Assembly (NCBI GenBank): GCA_023417745.1
Contig: JAEZEM010000343.1
Span: forward strand, 1-11,570
Source: Pseudomonadota bacterium
GTDB taxonomy: Bacteria; Desulfobacterota; Desulfovibrionia; Desulfovibrionales; Desulfovibrionaceae
Direction: 5' to 3'
DNA: 11,570 bases
Shown here one piece after another: positions 5,625-11,570 of this stretch. A program made the translations under genes and the position numbers. Each line of letters begins with the position of its first letter. Within the stretch, counting starts at the first letter, position 1. The notes beneath the pieces are model-generated. The model was given only the letters and a program-made list of their open reading frames with translations, was not told where the DNA came from and searched no databases.

Positions 5625-6308
5625 TCAATATTCAAGATAGTACCACAGTGGTGCCATAAACTCCATATATTTGTAGTCTTCCTGGGGAGGAGAATGGTCT
5701 TTGCTATATTCTTTATTAAAGGCAAAACCTTGGTATGTTTCCAAGACGTTCCAGGAAGTATAAAAAAAGATGGTGTAGCCATTGTCTCCCCGGGTGTAGG
5801 AGACACGCCCGAATGGAAGCGATGTATGCGCATAAGCTTCTGGCAAGGCAACGTTGCCTTCACGTGGCGTAAATCCCGGAAAATCGCCGTTCTCAATGTG
5901 TTTGATCACGGCCAGGCGGTCATCCAGGAACTGGTTGAAGTAGGTGTCGCGACGGATTTTCCAGGCTTGGCCGGGGGGATAGGCGACGACAAAGACCACG
6001 TTGACGAGCAGCGGCAGCACGGCCAGGAGCGGTGTGAACCAGATGTTTCGCAACAGCGCAAAAACGTTGCGGAAAAACATCCACCATTCGTAAAGAAGGA
6101 TCAGGTCGGGCAGACCACGCTGCCATTCCGGCGGCATATGGCAGCAGAGCAGGAAGCCGAAATAGCAAAAAGGCGTGACCACGACGATGAACGCCAAGGT
6201 GCGCCGCAATGCCCGCAGGCAGCGCCGCCGGGCCAGGAACCGGCGCTTGGCGCGTCGGGCGGCGGGTGTATCGGCTGTCGCGTCGACCATGGCCAAGGCG
6301 CGTATCAC
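5625..6308 (-). CDS. Island membrane protein, paralog 3 (three membrane helices, periplasmic C-terminus)
   Basis: This 227-residue protein starts at a GTG (6308); an ATG seven codons later is an alternative, and neither has a clear ribosome site. The leader MIRALAMVDATADTPAARRA is almost that of paralog 1, followed by FLARRRCLRALR. TM1 is about 41-60, TM2 is LILLYEWWMFF, the basic loop is RNVFALLRN, and TM3 is TPLLAVLPLLVNVVFVVAY. The extracytoplasmic domain begins near DTYFNQFLDDRLAVI and ends APLWYYLEY. Both cysteines conserved in paralogs 1 and 2 are replaced (FPG and VSY). The 5' half is GC-rich like the core genome, while the last 90 or so codons (5625-5900) are AT-rich, so the gene is a mosaic. 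It is convergent with the toxin gene and lies 75 bases after ribB, beyond a strong hairpin. Function unknown; toxin immunity is a hypothesis. Confidence 0.82.
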   Translation of the reverse strand: MIRALAMVDATADTPAARRAKRRFLARRRCLRALRRTLAFIVVVTPFCYFGFLLCCHMPPEWQRGLPDLILLYEWWMFFRNVFALLRNIWFTPLLAVLPLLVNVVFVVAYPPGQAWKIRRDTYFNQFLDDRLAVIKHIENGDFPGFTPREGNVALPEAYAHTSLPFGRVSYTRGDNGYTIFFYTSWNVLETYQGFAFNKEYSKDHSPPQEDYKYMEFMAPLWYYLEY

Positions 6309-6331
6309 GTTGCTGATGGGCGCGCCAGGGG
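6204..6331. repeat. 128-bp duplicated 5' module, copy in paralog 3
   Basis: Partner of 3607-3734, ungapped, about 94% identical. Similarity stops sharply after CCAGGGG, a few bases before the hairpin that follows ribB. On the other side the coding sequences diverge soon after FLARRRCLRALR. Confidence 0.85.
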
Positions 6332-6335
6332 AAGA

Positions 6336-6365
6336 CCGCGCCGGGGGAGGGCTCCCCCGGCGCGG
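6336..6365 (-). terminator. 14-bp perfect hairpin after ribB
   Basis: The arms 6336-6349 and 6352-6365 (CTCCCCCGGCGCGG and its complement) pair perfectly around a two-base loop. The hairpin lies 18 bases beyond the ribB stop on the minus strand and is followed there by TCTTCCCC, a poor but pyrimidine-rich tail. It is a likely terminator or 3' stabiliser for ribB, and would limit read-through into paralog 3. Confidence 0.7.
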
Positions 6366-6383
6366 CGGCGTTTGGAGGGCCGG

Positions 6384-7028
6384 CTAATAGTCGCCCGTGG
6401 CCTGGCGGAAAGCCACGATGTCGGCGACGCTGACCAGCGGGAAATCATGGGTCGCGGCAAAGGCCGCGATCTCGTCGCCCTTGGCCATGGTGCCGTCGGC
6501 GTTGGTCAGCTCGCACAGCACCCCGCACGGGCCATGGCCGGCCAGCCGGCACATGTCCACCGTGGCCTCGGTGTGGCCGCGACGGGTGAGCACCCCGCCC
6601 GGGCGGGCAATGAGCGGAAACACGTGGCCGGGCCGGGCCAGGTCGCAGGGCTTGGCATCCGGCGCGGCGGCGGTCTTGACGGTCGTCACCCGGTCGGCGG
6701 CGGAAACGCCGGTGGTCACGCCCTTTGCCGCCTCAATGGTGACGGTAAAGGCCGTGCCGTTCTTGCAGGTGTTGACCGCGACCATGGGCGGCAAATCGAG
6801 CTGGCGCGCCTTCTCCTCGGTCAGGCACAGGCAGACGATGCCGCTGCATTCGCGGATGAGCATGGCCATCTGCGGCGCGGTGAGGGTGTCGGCGGCGAAA
6901 ATGAGGTCTCCCTCGTTTTCGCGGTCCAGATCGTCCACCACCAGGATGCCCCGGCCTTGGCGCATGGCTTCGATGGCGGCCCGGGCGCGGGCGATGGCGG
7001 CGTCGACATTGGAAAACGGCTGATTCAT
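6384..7028 (-). CDS. ribB: 3,4-dihydroxy-2-butanone 4-phosphate synthase
   Basis: The enzyme converts ribulose 5-phosphate to 3,4-dihydroxy-2-butanone 4-phosphate plus formate, the four-carbon precursor in riboflavin synthesis, in the cytoplasm. At 214 residues it has the length of stand-alone RibB and no GTP cyclohydrolase II (RibA) domain. Diagnostic motifs are complete: DDLDRENEGDLIFAA (32-46) with the metal and substrate acids, GVTTGVSAADR (103-113), RPGHVFPL (132-139) and RRGHTEA (149-155), which holds the second metal-binding histidine. ATG at 7028 follows GGAGAAAG. An FMN riboswitch lies in its leader, so expression should fall when FMN is plentiful. No other rib gene is nearby; it is followed by a hairpin and then by the island. 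Confidence 0.97.
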   Translation of the reverse strand: MNQPFSNVDAAIARARAAIEAMRQGRGILVVDDLDRENEGDLIFAADTLTAPQMAMLIRECSGIVCLCLTEEKARQLDLPPMVAVNTCKNGTAFTVTIEAAKGVTTGVSAADRVTTVKTAAAPDAKPCDLARPGHVFPLIARPGGVLTRRGHTEATVDMCRLAGHGPCGVLCELTNADGTMAKGDEIAAFAATHDFPLVSVADIVAFRQATGDY

Positions 7029-7114
7029 GGCTTTCTCCGATAACGAATGTTTGGGCCAGAATCAGGGCGGACAAAGAGACGACCAGACCGGATGCGCGCA
7101 CCCGGCCGGCCACG

Positions 7115-7131
7115 CGCCGGACGCTCCGGCG
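7115..7131 (-). other. Hairpin in the ribB leader, candidate expression-platform element
   Basis: CGCCGGA-GCG-TCCGGCG on the minus strand forms a 7-bp stem with a 3-base loop, about 20 bases after the FMN aptamer and about 87 bases before ribB. It has no following U-run, so it is not a textbook intrinsic terminator. It could be part of a longer switch or a Rho-related element. Confidence 0.4.
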
Positions 7132-7152
7132 GCGGGGAATGCCGTCTTTCCT

Positions 7153-7290
7153 CTTCCTTCCGGACTGTGACCGTCGGCCCTGGCTTCGCACCAGGTCTGC
7201 TGACCCCGCAACGCTGACGCGTCGCGGGCGCTCGCGGGCTCCCCGGTTTACCCGAGATACCGCCGGTGGGGACTTCCACCCCGCCCTGAG
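7153..7290 (-). ncRNA. FMN riboswitch (RFN element) upstream of ribB
   Basis: Read on the minus strand, the conserved core is present in order: AGGGCGGGGTGGAAGTCCCC, CACCGGCGGTA, GAGCCCGCGAGCG, a variable stem, CAGACCTGGTGCGAAGCCAGG, GCCGACGGTCACAGTCCGGA and GGAAGAGG. These are the universally conserved segments of the FMN aptamer. It begins about 262 bases ahead of the ribB start, leaving a leader of about 124 bases after the aptamer as expression platform. FMN binding normally lowers ribB expression by terminating transcription or blocking translation; which applies here is not decided by the sequence. Confidence 0.96.
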
Positions 7291-7457
7291 GACAACGGCC
7301 GCTTTGTAGCGCCGGCGGCAGGCGATGGCAAGACCGTTGGAGCGGCCCATCCGGCTGCGGGAGCCGCCTGGGCCGCCGGTCCCTGCGGCGCTTTGCGGGC
7401 AATCTCCTGAAACTCGTGCGATTTTGAAAAATGCCGGCCTATTTTCGAGGTGCGGCG

Positions 7458-10400
7458 CTAATCCCCGGGCCAGACACGTTCCTTCCCCAGCGCGCGGCCG
7501 GAAAACCAGACCCGGAAATCGTTGCCCGCCCCCCCGGAAAGCGTCAGTTCGCTGCGCCCTGGCGGCACGGCCAAGGGGGGCAGGTTCCTGGCGTCCAGGA
7601 CGGCCTCGACAGCCATGCGGTCGATGGGGCGCGTGGGCGACCAGAACTCGGCCGAGGGTTCGGCCACAAGGGTAAAGCGCACGACCACCTGGGTGGCCGG
7701 TTTGGGCAGAACCACCCGGGCGAAGCGGCGGTCGAACATCCGGTTCCACCGGCCTTCATGCTCGGCCTGGGCCGTGAGCATGGTCGTGGGCGGGCCGCCG
7801 TCGGCCGCATACGTGACCGTGCATTGCCGTTTGGTCCCGGGGTCGCCGTACAGGCGCGGATAGGCCATGACGCGCAGCTCGGTGACGGGAAAGGCCGACA
7901 CGAACACGTATTCGAACCAACAGTCCGTTCCGGCCCGGCAGCGCACGCCGCCGGCATAGCCCGGGTAGGAATCCGAGGCCTCCATATTCAGGGAATGGGC
8001 GGTCGGGCGGTCGGTGAAATCCGGCGGATCGAAGTCCGGGGTGAAGGATAAAAGCCCTAGGCCGCCAGGGGTGAGTCGCGCCACGGTCCCGTCCGGAGCG
8101 GCGATGGGAATGGGAACGCGGGTCTCGCCAAGGGTCAGAACCGGGGCGCTCAGCCGGCCGGCCAGGGTCAGGGTCCGCACGGTAAGAGGCGCGTCGCCGG
8201 CAAGGTCCAGGCCGGTTCGCGGCGCAGCGTCGGACAGGGGCGCGCCGCCGTGACCCGGCCCCAGAGCCGGGTCGGCCACGACCAGGGCCGGTTTCCCGGC
8301 GGCGTCCGGCAGGATGTAAGCCGGGGGCGTGTTCGGGTTGGCGGCGTCGTAAGCGGCCAGGGCCTCGGGCGGGTTCACTGTCGCGCCGCCGGGCAATTCT
8401 CCGGCCAGGGCGGCCTGATCCGGGGCGGCGAAGACCATGGCCCGGGGGCCAAGGAGCGTCACGCCCGGGGCGTAGGCCGGCGAGGCGCAGTTGCGGGCCA
8501 GATTGGCGGCGTAGAAGGAAAGTCCGCCGTCCGGGACCGGGGCCAGCCCCGTGCCCGTGACCGCGATCCCGGCCAGGGCGAGCAGGCCCTCGCTGGTTCC
8601 CGGCAGATAGCGCACCCGCAGCCGGACCGAGCCGGCCGCGAGGAAGGGCGTCAGATCGACCTCGGCCCGGGCCGTGCGCACAACACCTTGATAGAAGGGC
8701 ACTTCCTCGTAAAAACGCCGCTTTTCCAGGCGCGGCGTGCCGTCGGGCAGCAGGAAATCGTCGTGGCCCAGAGTCGCCAGCGGCGTGAATGTCGCGCCGT
8801 CGGCACTGGCCTCGATAACCAGCCGCGAATCGGCCGGCAGGCTCGGGTGGCGTTTGTACAGGGCGGCCTCGACGGCGGCCGTGACCTTGGGGGCCGGCGA
8901 CCCCGGCGGCAGATCGAAGCGCCAGATGGCGGCGGCCGGTTGGCTGGAGCGCACGGGGCGCAGCAGGCTCACTTCGGCGTCGGCCACCATATTTTTGAGG
9001 GCATAGGCGTCGCGGTAAGCCTTGTGGTCGCGAAAATCGTCGCTGTAGCCGGCCGCGCCCGAGGTGTTAGGAACAAGGAGCAGCGGGGCGCGGCTGGGAA
9101 AGCCGGCCAGGGCCAGACGCGACTGGAGGCCGGCGGCGCTCCAGGAAGCGAGCAGCGTCCCTTCGGGCGCGGCCCGCAGGCGTTGGCTGGGGGCGAAGAT
9201 CTGGTCAGCCAGGCGCAGGCGGCGGTAGCCCGGGCGGTCGAAGTCGCCGGGGCCGGCGGCTTCGTCGCCGAGGTGCCAGCGGGCGGCGAAGGCCCGGGCG
9301 TTTCGCTGCCAGCCGGTGAAGGCCAGGGCGGCCTCGGGGCCGGGGGCGCGGCTGACGTAGCGGAAAAAATCCCGGTCGTTGGTCAAGGTGCGGCGGGCGT
9401 ATTCGCCCAGCTGGGACAGCGGTCCGGTCAGGACCAGACCGGCCAGTCCACCGGCGACAAGCAACGCCCCGGCCGGGGCCAGCCGGGCGGGCAGGGCGCG
9501 AACGAAAAGCCCGCCCAGGCGCGAGGCCCCGGCTCCGGCCAGGATGGTCACGGCCGGCAGGGCGGCGATGAGGTGCCGCCAATTGACCAGCTCGCGCAGG
9601 TCGGATTTGCTCGTGAGGATGGTCGCAGCCGGGACGGCGGCGCACAGGACAAGGAGCAACGTCGTGGCGTTGCGGCAGGTGATAAGGCCCAGGGCGGCCA
9701 GGACGGCGACGCCGGCCACGGTGACGGACGAGACGGGGTAGCTGGTGTGGAAAAAGCCGCCCAGGATGTCGGCGAAAAACCCCAGGGTCAGCCCGCTGGT
9801 GAGAGAGGCCTGGGGATTGGCCAGAAAGCTCTGTAAAATGAATGGTCCCCGGGCGATGGGCAGCCAGGCGGCCGTGGCCAGGGCCATGGCCAGGGCCACT
9901 GGCAGCAGCCGAGGCAGCCGGTCCGGGCCGTCAAAGGGCGGCTTGCGGCCCAGGAAAAGGGCTGCGACCCAGAGTCCCTGGGCGGCCAGGATGGGCGCGC
10001 CCTGGTAGCCGGCCCAGAGCATGGCCCCCGTGACCGCCGCATAGCCGGCCAGCAGCAAAAGCCGGCGGCGCGTGGCCGCAAGCGCCCGGGTCAGCAGCAG
10101 CATGGAAAAAACGAAGAAACAAAAAAAAGGCGCATAGAGCTTAATGGCCCGGGAGATGTCGATGTGAAACAGCGTCCCGGCGCACAGGAGCGCAGCGATT
10201 AGCCCGGCTCGGCGGCCGGCGCAGGCCGCACCGAGTAGCGCCAGCCCCAGGATGGAGGCCAGGCCGGCGGCCAGGGCCGGCAGCCGGGCGGCCAGCACGC
10301 TGTCGTGGACGGCCAGGGCGGCGCGCACGATAAGGAACTGGAGCGGCGGCTGGAGATCGTAGATGGTGTCGGCCGGCCCGAGCTGTTGCTGGACGGCGAT

Positions 10401-10586
10401 GATGGTCGAGGCCGGCAGGGCGGCCCGGCTGAGGTTCAGGTAGTCGTCTTCCCACAGCTGGGGCGTGTCGAGCTGCCACAGCCGCAGTCCGGCGGCCAGG
10501 GCCAGAACGGCAAGCAGCAGCGTCCAGAACATGCGCCGGGACGGTTCGGCGCTGGTTGCGGCAGGGATGACGGGCGGCGCGTGCAT
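7458..10586 (-). CDS. GT39/PMT-like membrane glycosyltransferase with large soluble C-terminus
   Basis: This is a 1042-residue inner-membrane protein. The N-terminal ~390 residues carry about ten hydrophobic segments, starting at MFWTLLLAVLALAAGLRLW (19-37). TPQLWEDDYLNLSR (41-54) is the first extracytoplasmic loop with acidic residues E46/D47/D48, where family 39 (PMT/ArnT-like) enzymes keep their catalytic acid. SRAIKLYAPFFCFF (145-158) and the NWRHLIAALP segment (335-344) are also typical. Such enzymes transfer sugars from polyprenyl-phosphate donors to protein, lipid or glycan in the periplasm. The remaining ~650 residues are soluble with Pro/Gly/Ala-rich beta-like stretches (for example VTAAVEAALYKRHP and VRLRVRYLPG) suggesting one or more beta-sandwich domains; much longer than the usual C-terminal domain. 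I placed the start at ATG 10586, since the frame open further upstream to 10850 encodes only Arg/Pro-rich sequence. Substrate unknown. Confidence 0.85.
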   Translation of the reverse strand: MHAPPVIPAATSAEPSRRMFWTLLLAVLALAAGLRLWQLDTPQLWEDDYLNLSRAALPASTIIAVQQQLGPADTIYDLQPPLQFLIVRAALAVHDSVLAARLPALAAGLASILGLALLGAACAGRRAGLIAALLCAGTLFHIDISRAIKLYAPFFCFFVFSMLLLTRALAATRRRLLLLAGYAAVTGAMLWAGYQGAPILAAQGLWVAALFLGRKPPFDGPDRLPRLLPVALAMALATAAWLPIARGPFILQSFLANPQASLTSGLTLGFFADILGGFFHTSYPVSSVTVAGVAVLAALGLITCRNATTLLLVLCAAVPAATILTSKSDLRELVNWRHLIAALPAVTILAGAGASRLGGLFVRALPARLAPAGALLVAGGLAGLVLTGPLSQLGEYARRTLTNDRDFFRYVSRAPGPEAALAFTGWQRNARAFAARWHLGDEAAGPGDFDRPGYRRLRLADQIFAPSQRLRAAPEGTLLASWSAAGLQSRLALAGFPSRAPLLLVPNTSGAAGYSDDFRDHKAYRDAYALKNMVADAEVSLLRPVRSSQPAAAIWRFDLPPGSPAPKVTAAVEAALYKRHPSLPADSRLVIEASADGATFTPLATLGHDDFLLPDGTPRLEKRRFYEEVPFYQGVVRTARAEVDLTPFLAAGSVRLRVRYLPGTSEGLLALAGIAVTGTGLAPVPDGGLSFYAANLARNCASPAYAPGVTLLGPRAMVFAAPDQAALAGELPGGATVNPPEALAAYDAANPNTPPAYILPDAAGKPALVVADPALGPGHGGAPLSDAAPRTGLDLAGDAPLTVRTLTLAGRLSAPVLTLGETRVPIPIAAPDGTVARLTPGGLGLLSFTPDFDPPDFTDRPTAHSLNMEASDSYPGYAGGVRCRAGTDCWFEYVFVSAFPVTELRVMAYPRLYGDPGTKRQCTVTYAADGGPPTTMLTAQAEHEGRWNRMFDRRFARVVLPKPATQVVVRFTLVAEPSAEFWSPTRPIDRMAVEAVLDARNLPPLAVPPGRSELTLSGGAGNDFRVWFSGRALGKERVWPGD

Positions 10587-10957
10587 GGTCCGGGGCAGGG
10601 TAGCAGCCGGGCCGGGGCGAGGCAACCAAGGGGCGCGGCGCGCCCGGCGCGCGACATTGCCGGATTCCAGGGGGAGAGGCCGGCCGTCGCTCAAGCTCGT
10701 ATCTTTGGCTGCCGGCCGTATGCCGGGCGGGCGGCGCTTAGGCACGCATCGCCCTTGGGCGCGCCCGTCCGGACCGGACGCCTGTCCCGGGACGCAAGAA
10801 GGCCGTCGCCCCGGGGCAGGAGCGACGGCCGGTTCGGGGAGGAGCGTCACGTCGAAAGATGGTCGTGTCTTTCAAGAAAGACGAGAGAATTTCTTAAGGA
10901 TAATGTTGTGTTCGGTGGTTGCCTGGGAAAGCTCAAGGCGCTTTCGTGGGTGCGAGG
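10587..10957. other. Non-coding gap with inverted repeats
   Basis: I see no convincing gene in these 371 bases. Besides the terminator-like hairpin at 10801-10830, there is a short inverted repeat GTCTTTC-AA-GAAAGAC at 10867-10882 in a locally A+T-rich stretch, followed by AGAATTTCTTAAGGA. It could be an operator or RNA hairpin. Arms GGCGCG/CGCGCC near 10631-10655 are GC-rich and may be chance. Confidence 0.5.
10801..10830 (-). terminator. 9-bp hairpin, probable terminator of the ZraP-like gene
   Basis: GGCCGTCGC (10801-10809) pairs perfectly with GCGACGGCC (10822-10830) across a 12-base loop. On the minus strand it is followed by TTCTTGCG, a short T-rich tail. It lies about 128 bases after the stop of the Met/His-rich periplasmic protein and before the glycosyltransferase start, so it separates the two transcripts. 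Confidence 0.6.
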
Positions 10958-11542
10958 CTAGGGCTTGGCGGCCGGCGCCGGCGGCGTCGGCGCGGGGGCG
11001 TTGGCGGGGCCATGTTCCATGGCCCCGTGGTCCGGGGAACCGTGGTCCATGCCGTCCATCATCATGCCCATACCTTGGCCCTTGCCCTTGCCCATCATCA
11101 TGCAGTCCATGCCGCCTTGGCCCATGCCGGCCATCATGCCGTCATGGCCGCTGCCGAGGTGCAGGGTCTGGCGAATGGGCGTGCCGGTTTCCTTGGCGTA
11201 GCGCAGGCGGAAAAGCACGGTCTGTTCGGCCAGCTGGCCGCGCAGGGCGGCGATGTCGCCGGCGAGCTTCTTGACGGCCGCTTCGTCGCCGGGCTTGGTG
11301 GCGAGCAGGATTTCCAGATCGGCCTCGCGGGCCTTGATCTTGCCGCGCAGTTCGGCCGTCTTGGCGGTGAATTCCTGCTTGAGCAGGTAAGCCTTGTCCG
11401 GGTCCACGGCAGGAGCGGGGGCGGCGGGCTTGGCGGGGTCGGCGACATGGCCGGGATGTTCCTGGGCGGCGCGCGAGGCGACGGGCAGGGAGAGGATCAG
11501 GGCGGCGGCCAGGGCGGCCGGAACGAAAAAGACGGTGCGCAT
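10958..11542 (-). CDS. Exported ZraP/CpxP-like protein with Met/His-rich metal-binding tail
   Basis: This 194-residue periplasmic protein has a clear signal peptide (MRTVFFVPAALAAALILSLP, cleavage probably near ASRA-AQ, 25-26). A Pro/Ala linker (about 34-47) leads into a charged helical region (48-116; LLKQEFTAKTAELRGKIKAR and DEAAVKKLAGDIAALRGQLA) of the kind found in ZraP/CpxP-like heavy-metal resistance-associated proteins, which form helical oligomers and bind metal or buffer envelope stress. The tail (128-178) holds 13 Met, 5 His and one Cys, with runs MMM and MDHG/DHGAMEHG. This composition suits Cu(I)/Ag(I) or Zn(II) binding. It ends in a Pro/Ala tail. ATG follows a perfect AAGGAGG with 8 bases between. 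Regulation by a two-component system, as in relatives, is not visible in this window. Metal identity is inference. Confidence 0.85.
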   Translation of the reverse strand: MRTVFFVPAALAAALILSLPVASRAAQEHPGHVADPAKPAAPAPAVDPDKAYLLKQEFTAKTAELRGKIKAREADLEILLATKPGDEAAVKKLAGDIAALRGQLAEQTVLFRLRYAKETGTPIRQTLHLGSGHDGMMAGMGQGGMDCMMMGKGKGQGMGMMMDGMDHGSPDHGAMEHGPANAPAPTPPAPAAKP

Positions 11543-11570
11543 ACGGTGGACCTCCTTGATGCGATGGTCC

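Noticed and set aside
5537..5896. Minus-strand open frame overlapping the toxin end and the 3' half of paralog 3
   Set aside because: It is out of frame with paralog 3, whose frame continues the family pattern to APLWYYLEY.
5619..7043. Plus-strand open frame (474 codons) spanning paralog 3 and ribB
   Set aside because: It crosses the complement of two clear genes and the hairpin, and the product has no recognisable motif.
7458..7749. Overlapping minus-strand frame extending upstream of ribB through the riboswitch
   Set aside because: The region is a structured RNA leader; RibB homology begins at the ATG at 7028.
8250..9836. Long plus-strand open frame (528 codons) opposite the glycosyltransferase
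   Set aside because: Low-complexity G/Q/R-rich product with no domain; the minus strand encodes the membrane enzyme.
10587..10850. 88-residue N-terminal extension of the glycosyltransferase frame
   Set aside because: Arg/Pro-rich, runs through the probable terminator hairpin at 10801-10830, and the usual family start lies just before the first membrane helix.

Overview
This is a GC-rich bacterial window that most resembles a sulfate-reducing Desulfovibrio or Solidesulfovibrio type genome. That assignment is an inference. It rests on an HcpR-like Crp/Fnr regulator divergent from a sulfite-reductase-like 4Fe-4S protein, a stand-alone ribB under an FMN riboswitch, and a Met/His-rich ZraP-like periplasmic protein. 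All the confident core genes are GC-rich. About 4.4-5.9 kb is clearly richer in A+T and reads as an acquired insert.

Layout: 1-789 (minus) holds a 4Fe-4S/sulfite-reductase-like protein, overlapped by ATGA with a membrane protein that runs off the left edge. 790-925 is a divergent regulatory region with a perfect Fnr-type dyad and helically phased CGTCA repeats. 926-1654 (plus) is the Crp/Fnr regulator. It ends in a G/C-run inverted repeat shared with the convergent gene 1685-2947 (minus), a membrane-anchored diguanylate cyclase.

3032-6308 is the accessory island. It contains three paralogous minus-strand membrane proteins (3032-3711, frameshifted in a T7 run; 3743-4405; 5625-6308). Between them are two plus-strand AT-rich genes: 4528-4764, a truncated toxin-like N-terminus, and 4858-5556, a probable polymorphic toxin type 44 (Ntox44-like). 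All three membrane genes share a perfect 36-bp repeat encoding FLARRRCLRALR. Two of them share a 128-bp, about 94% identical 5' module that includes the start codon and upstream bases, although the rest of each protein is highly diverged. I predict three membrane segments and a periplasmic C-terminal domain. I propose the island as a toxin locus with recombining membrane partners, possibly immunity proteins; no function is proven.

6384-7457 (minus) is ribB with its FMN riboswitch leader, closed by a 14-bp perfect hairpin before the third membrane paralog. 7458-10586 (minus) is a large GT39/PMT-like membrane glycosyltransferase with a roughly 650-residue soluble C-terminus. 10587-10957 is non-coding with hairpins. 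10958-11542 (minus) is the exported ZraP-like, Met/His-rich protein. I saw no tRNA, rRNA, CRISPR array, transposase or integrase.
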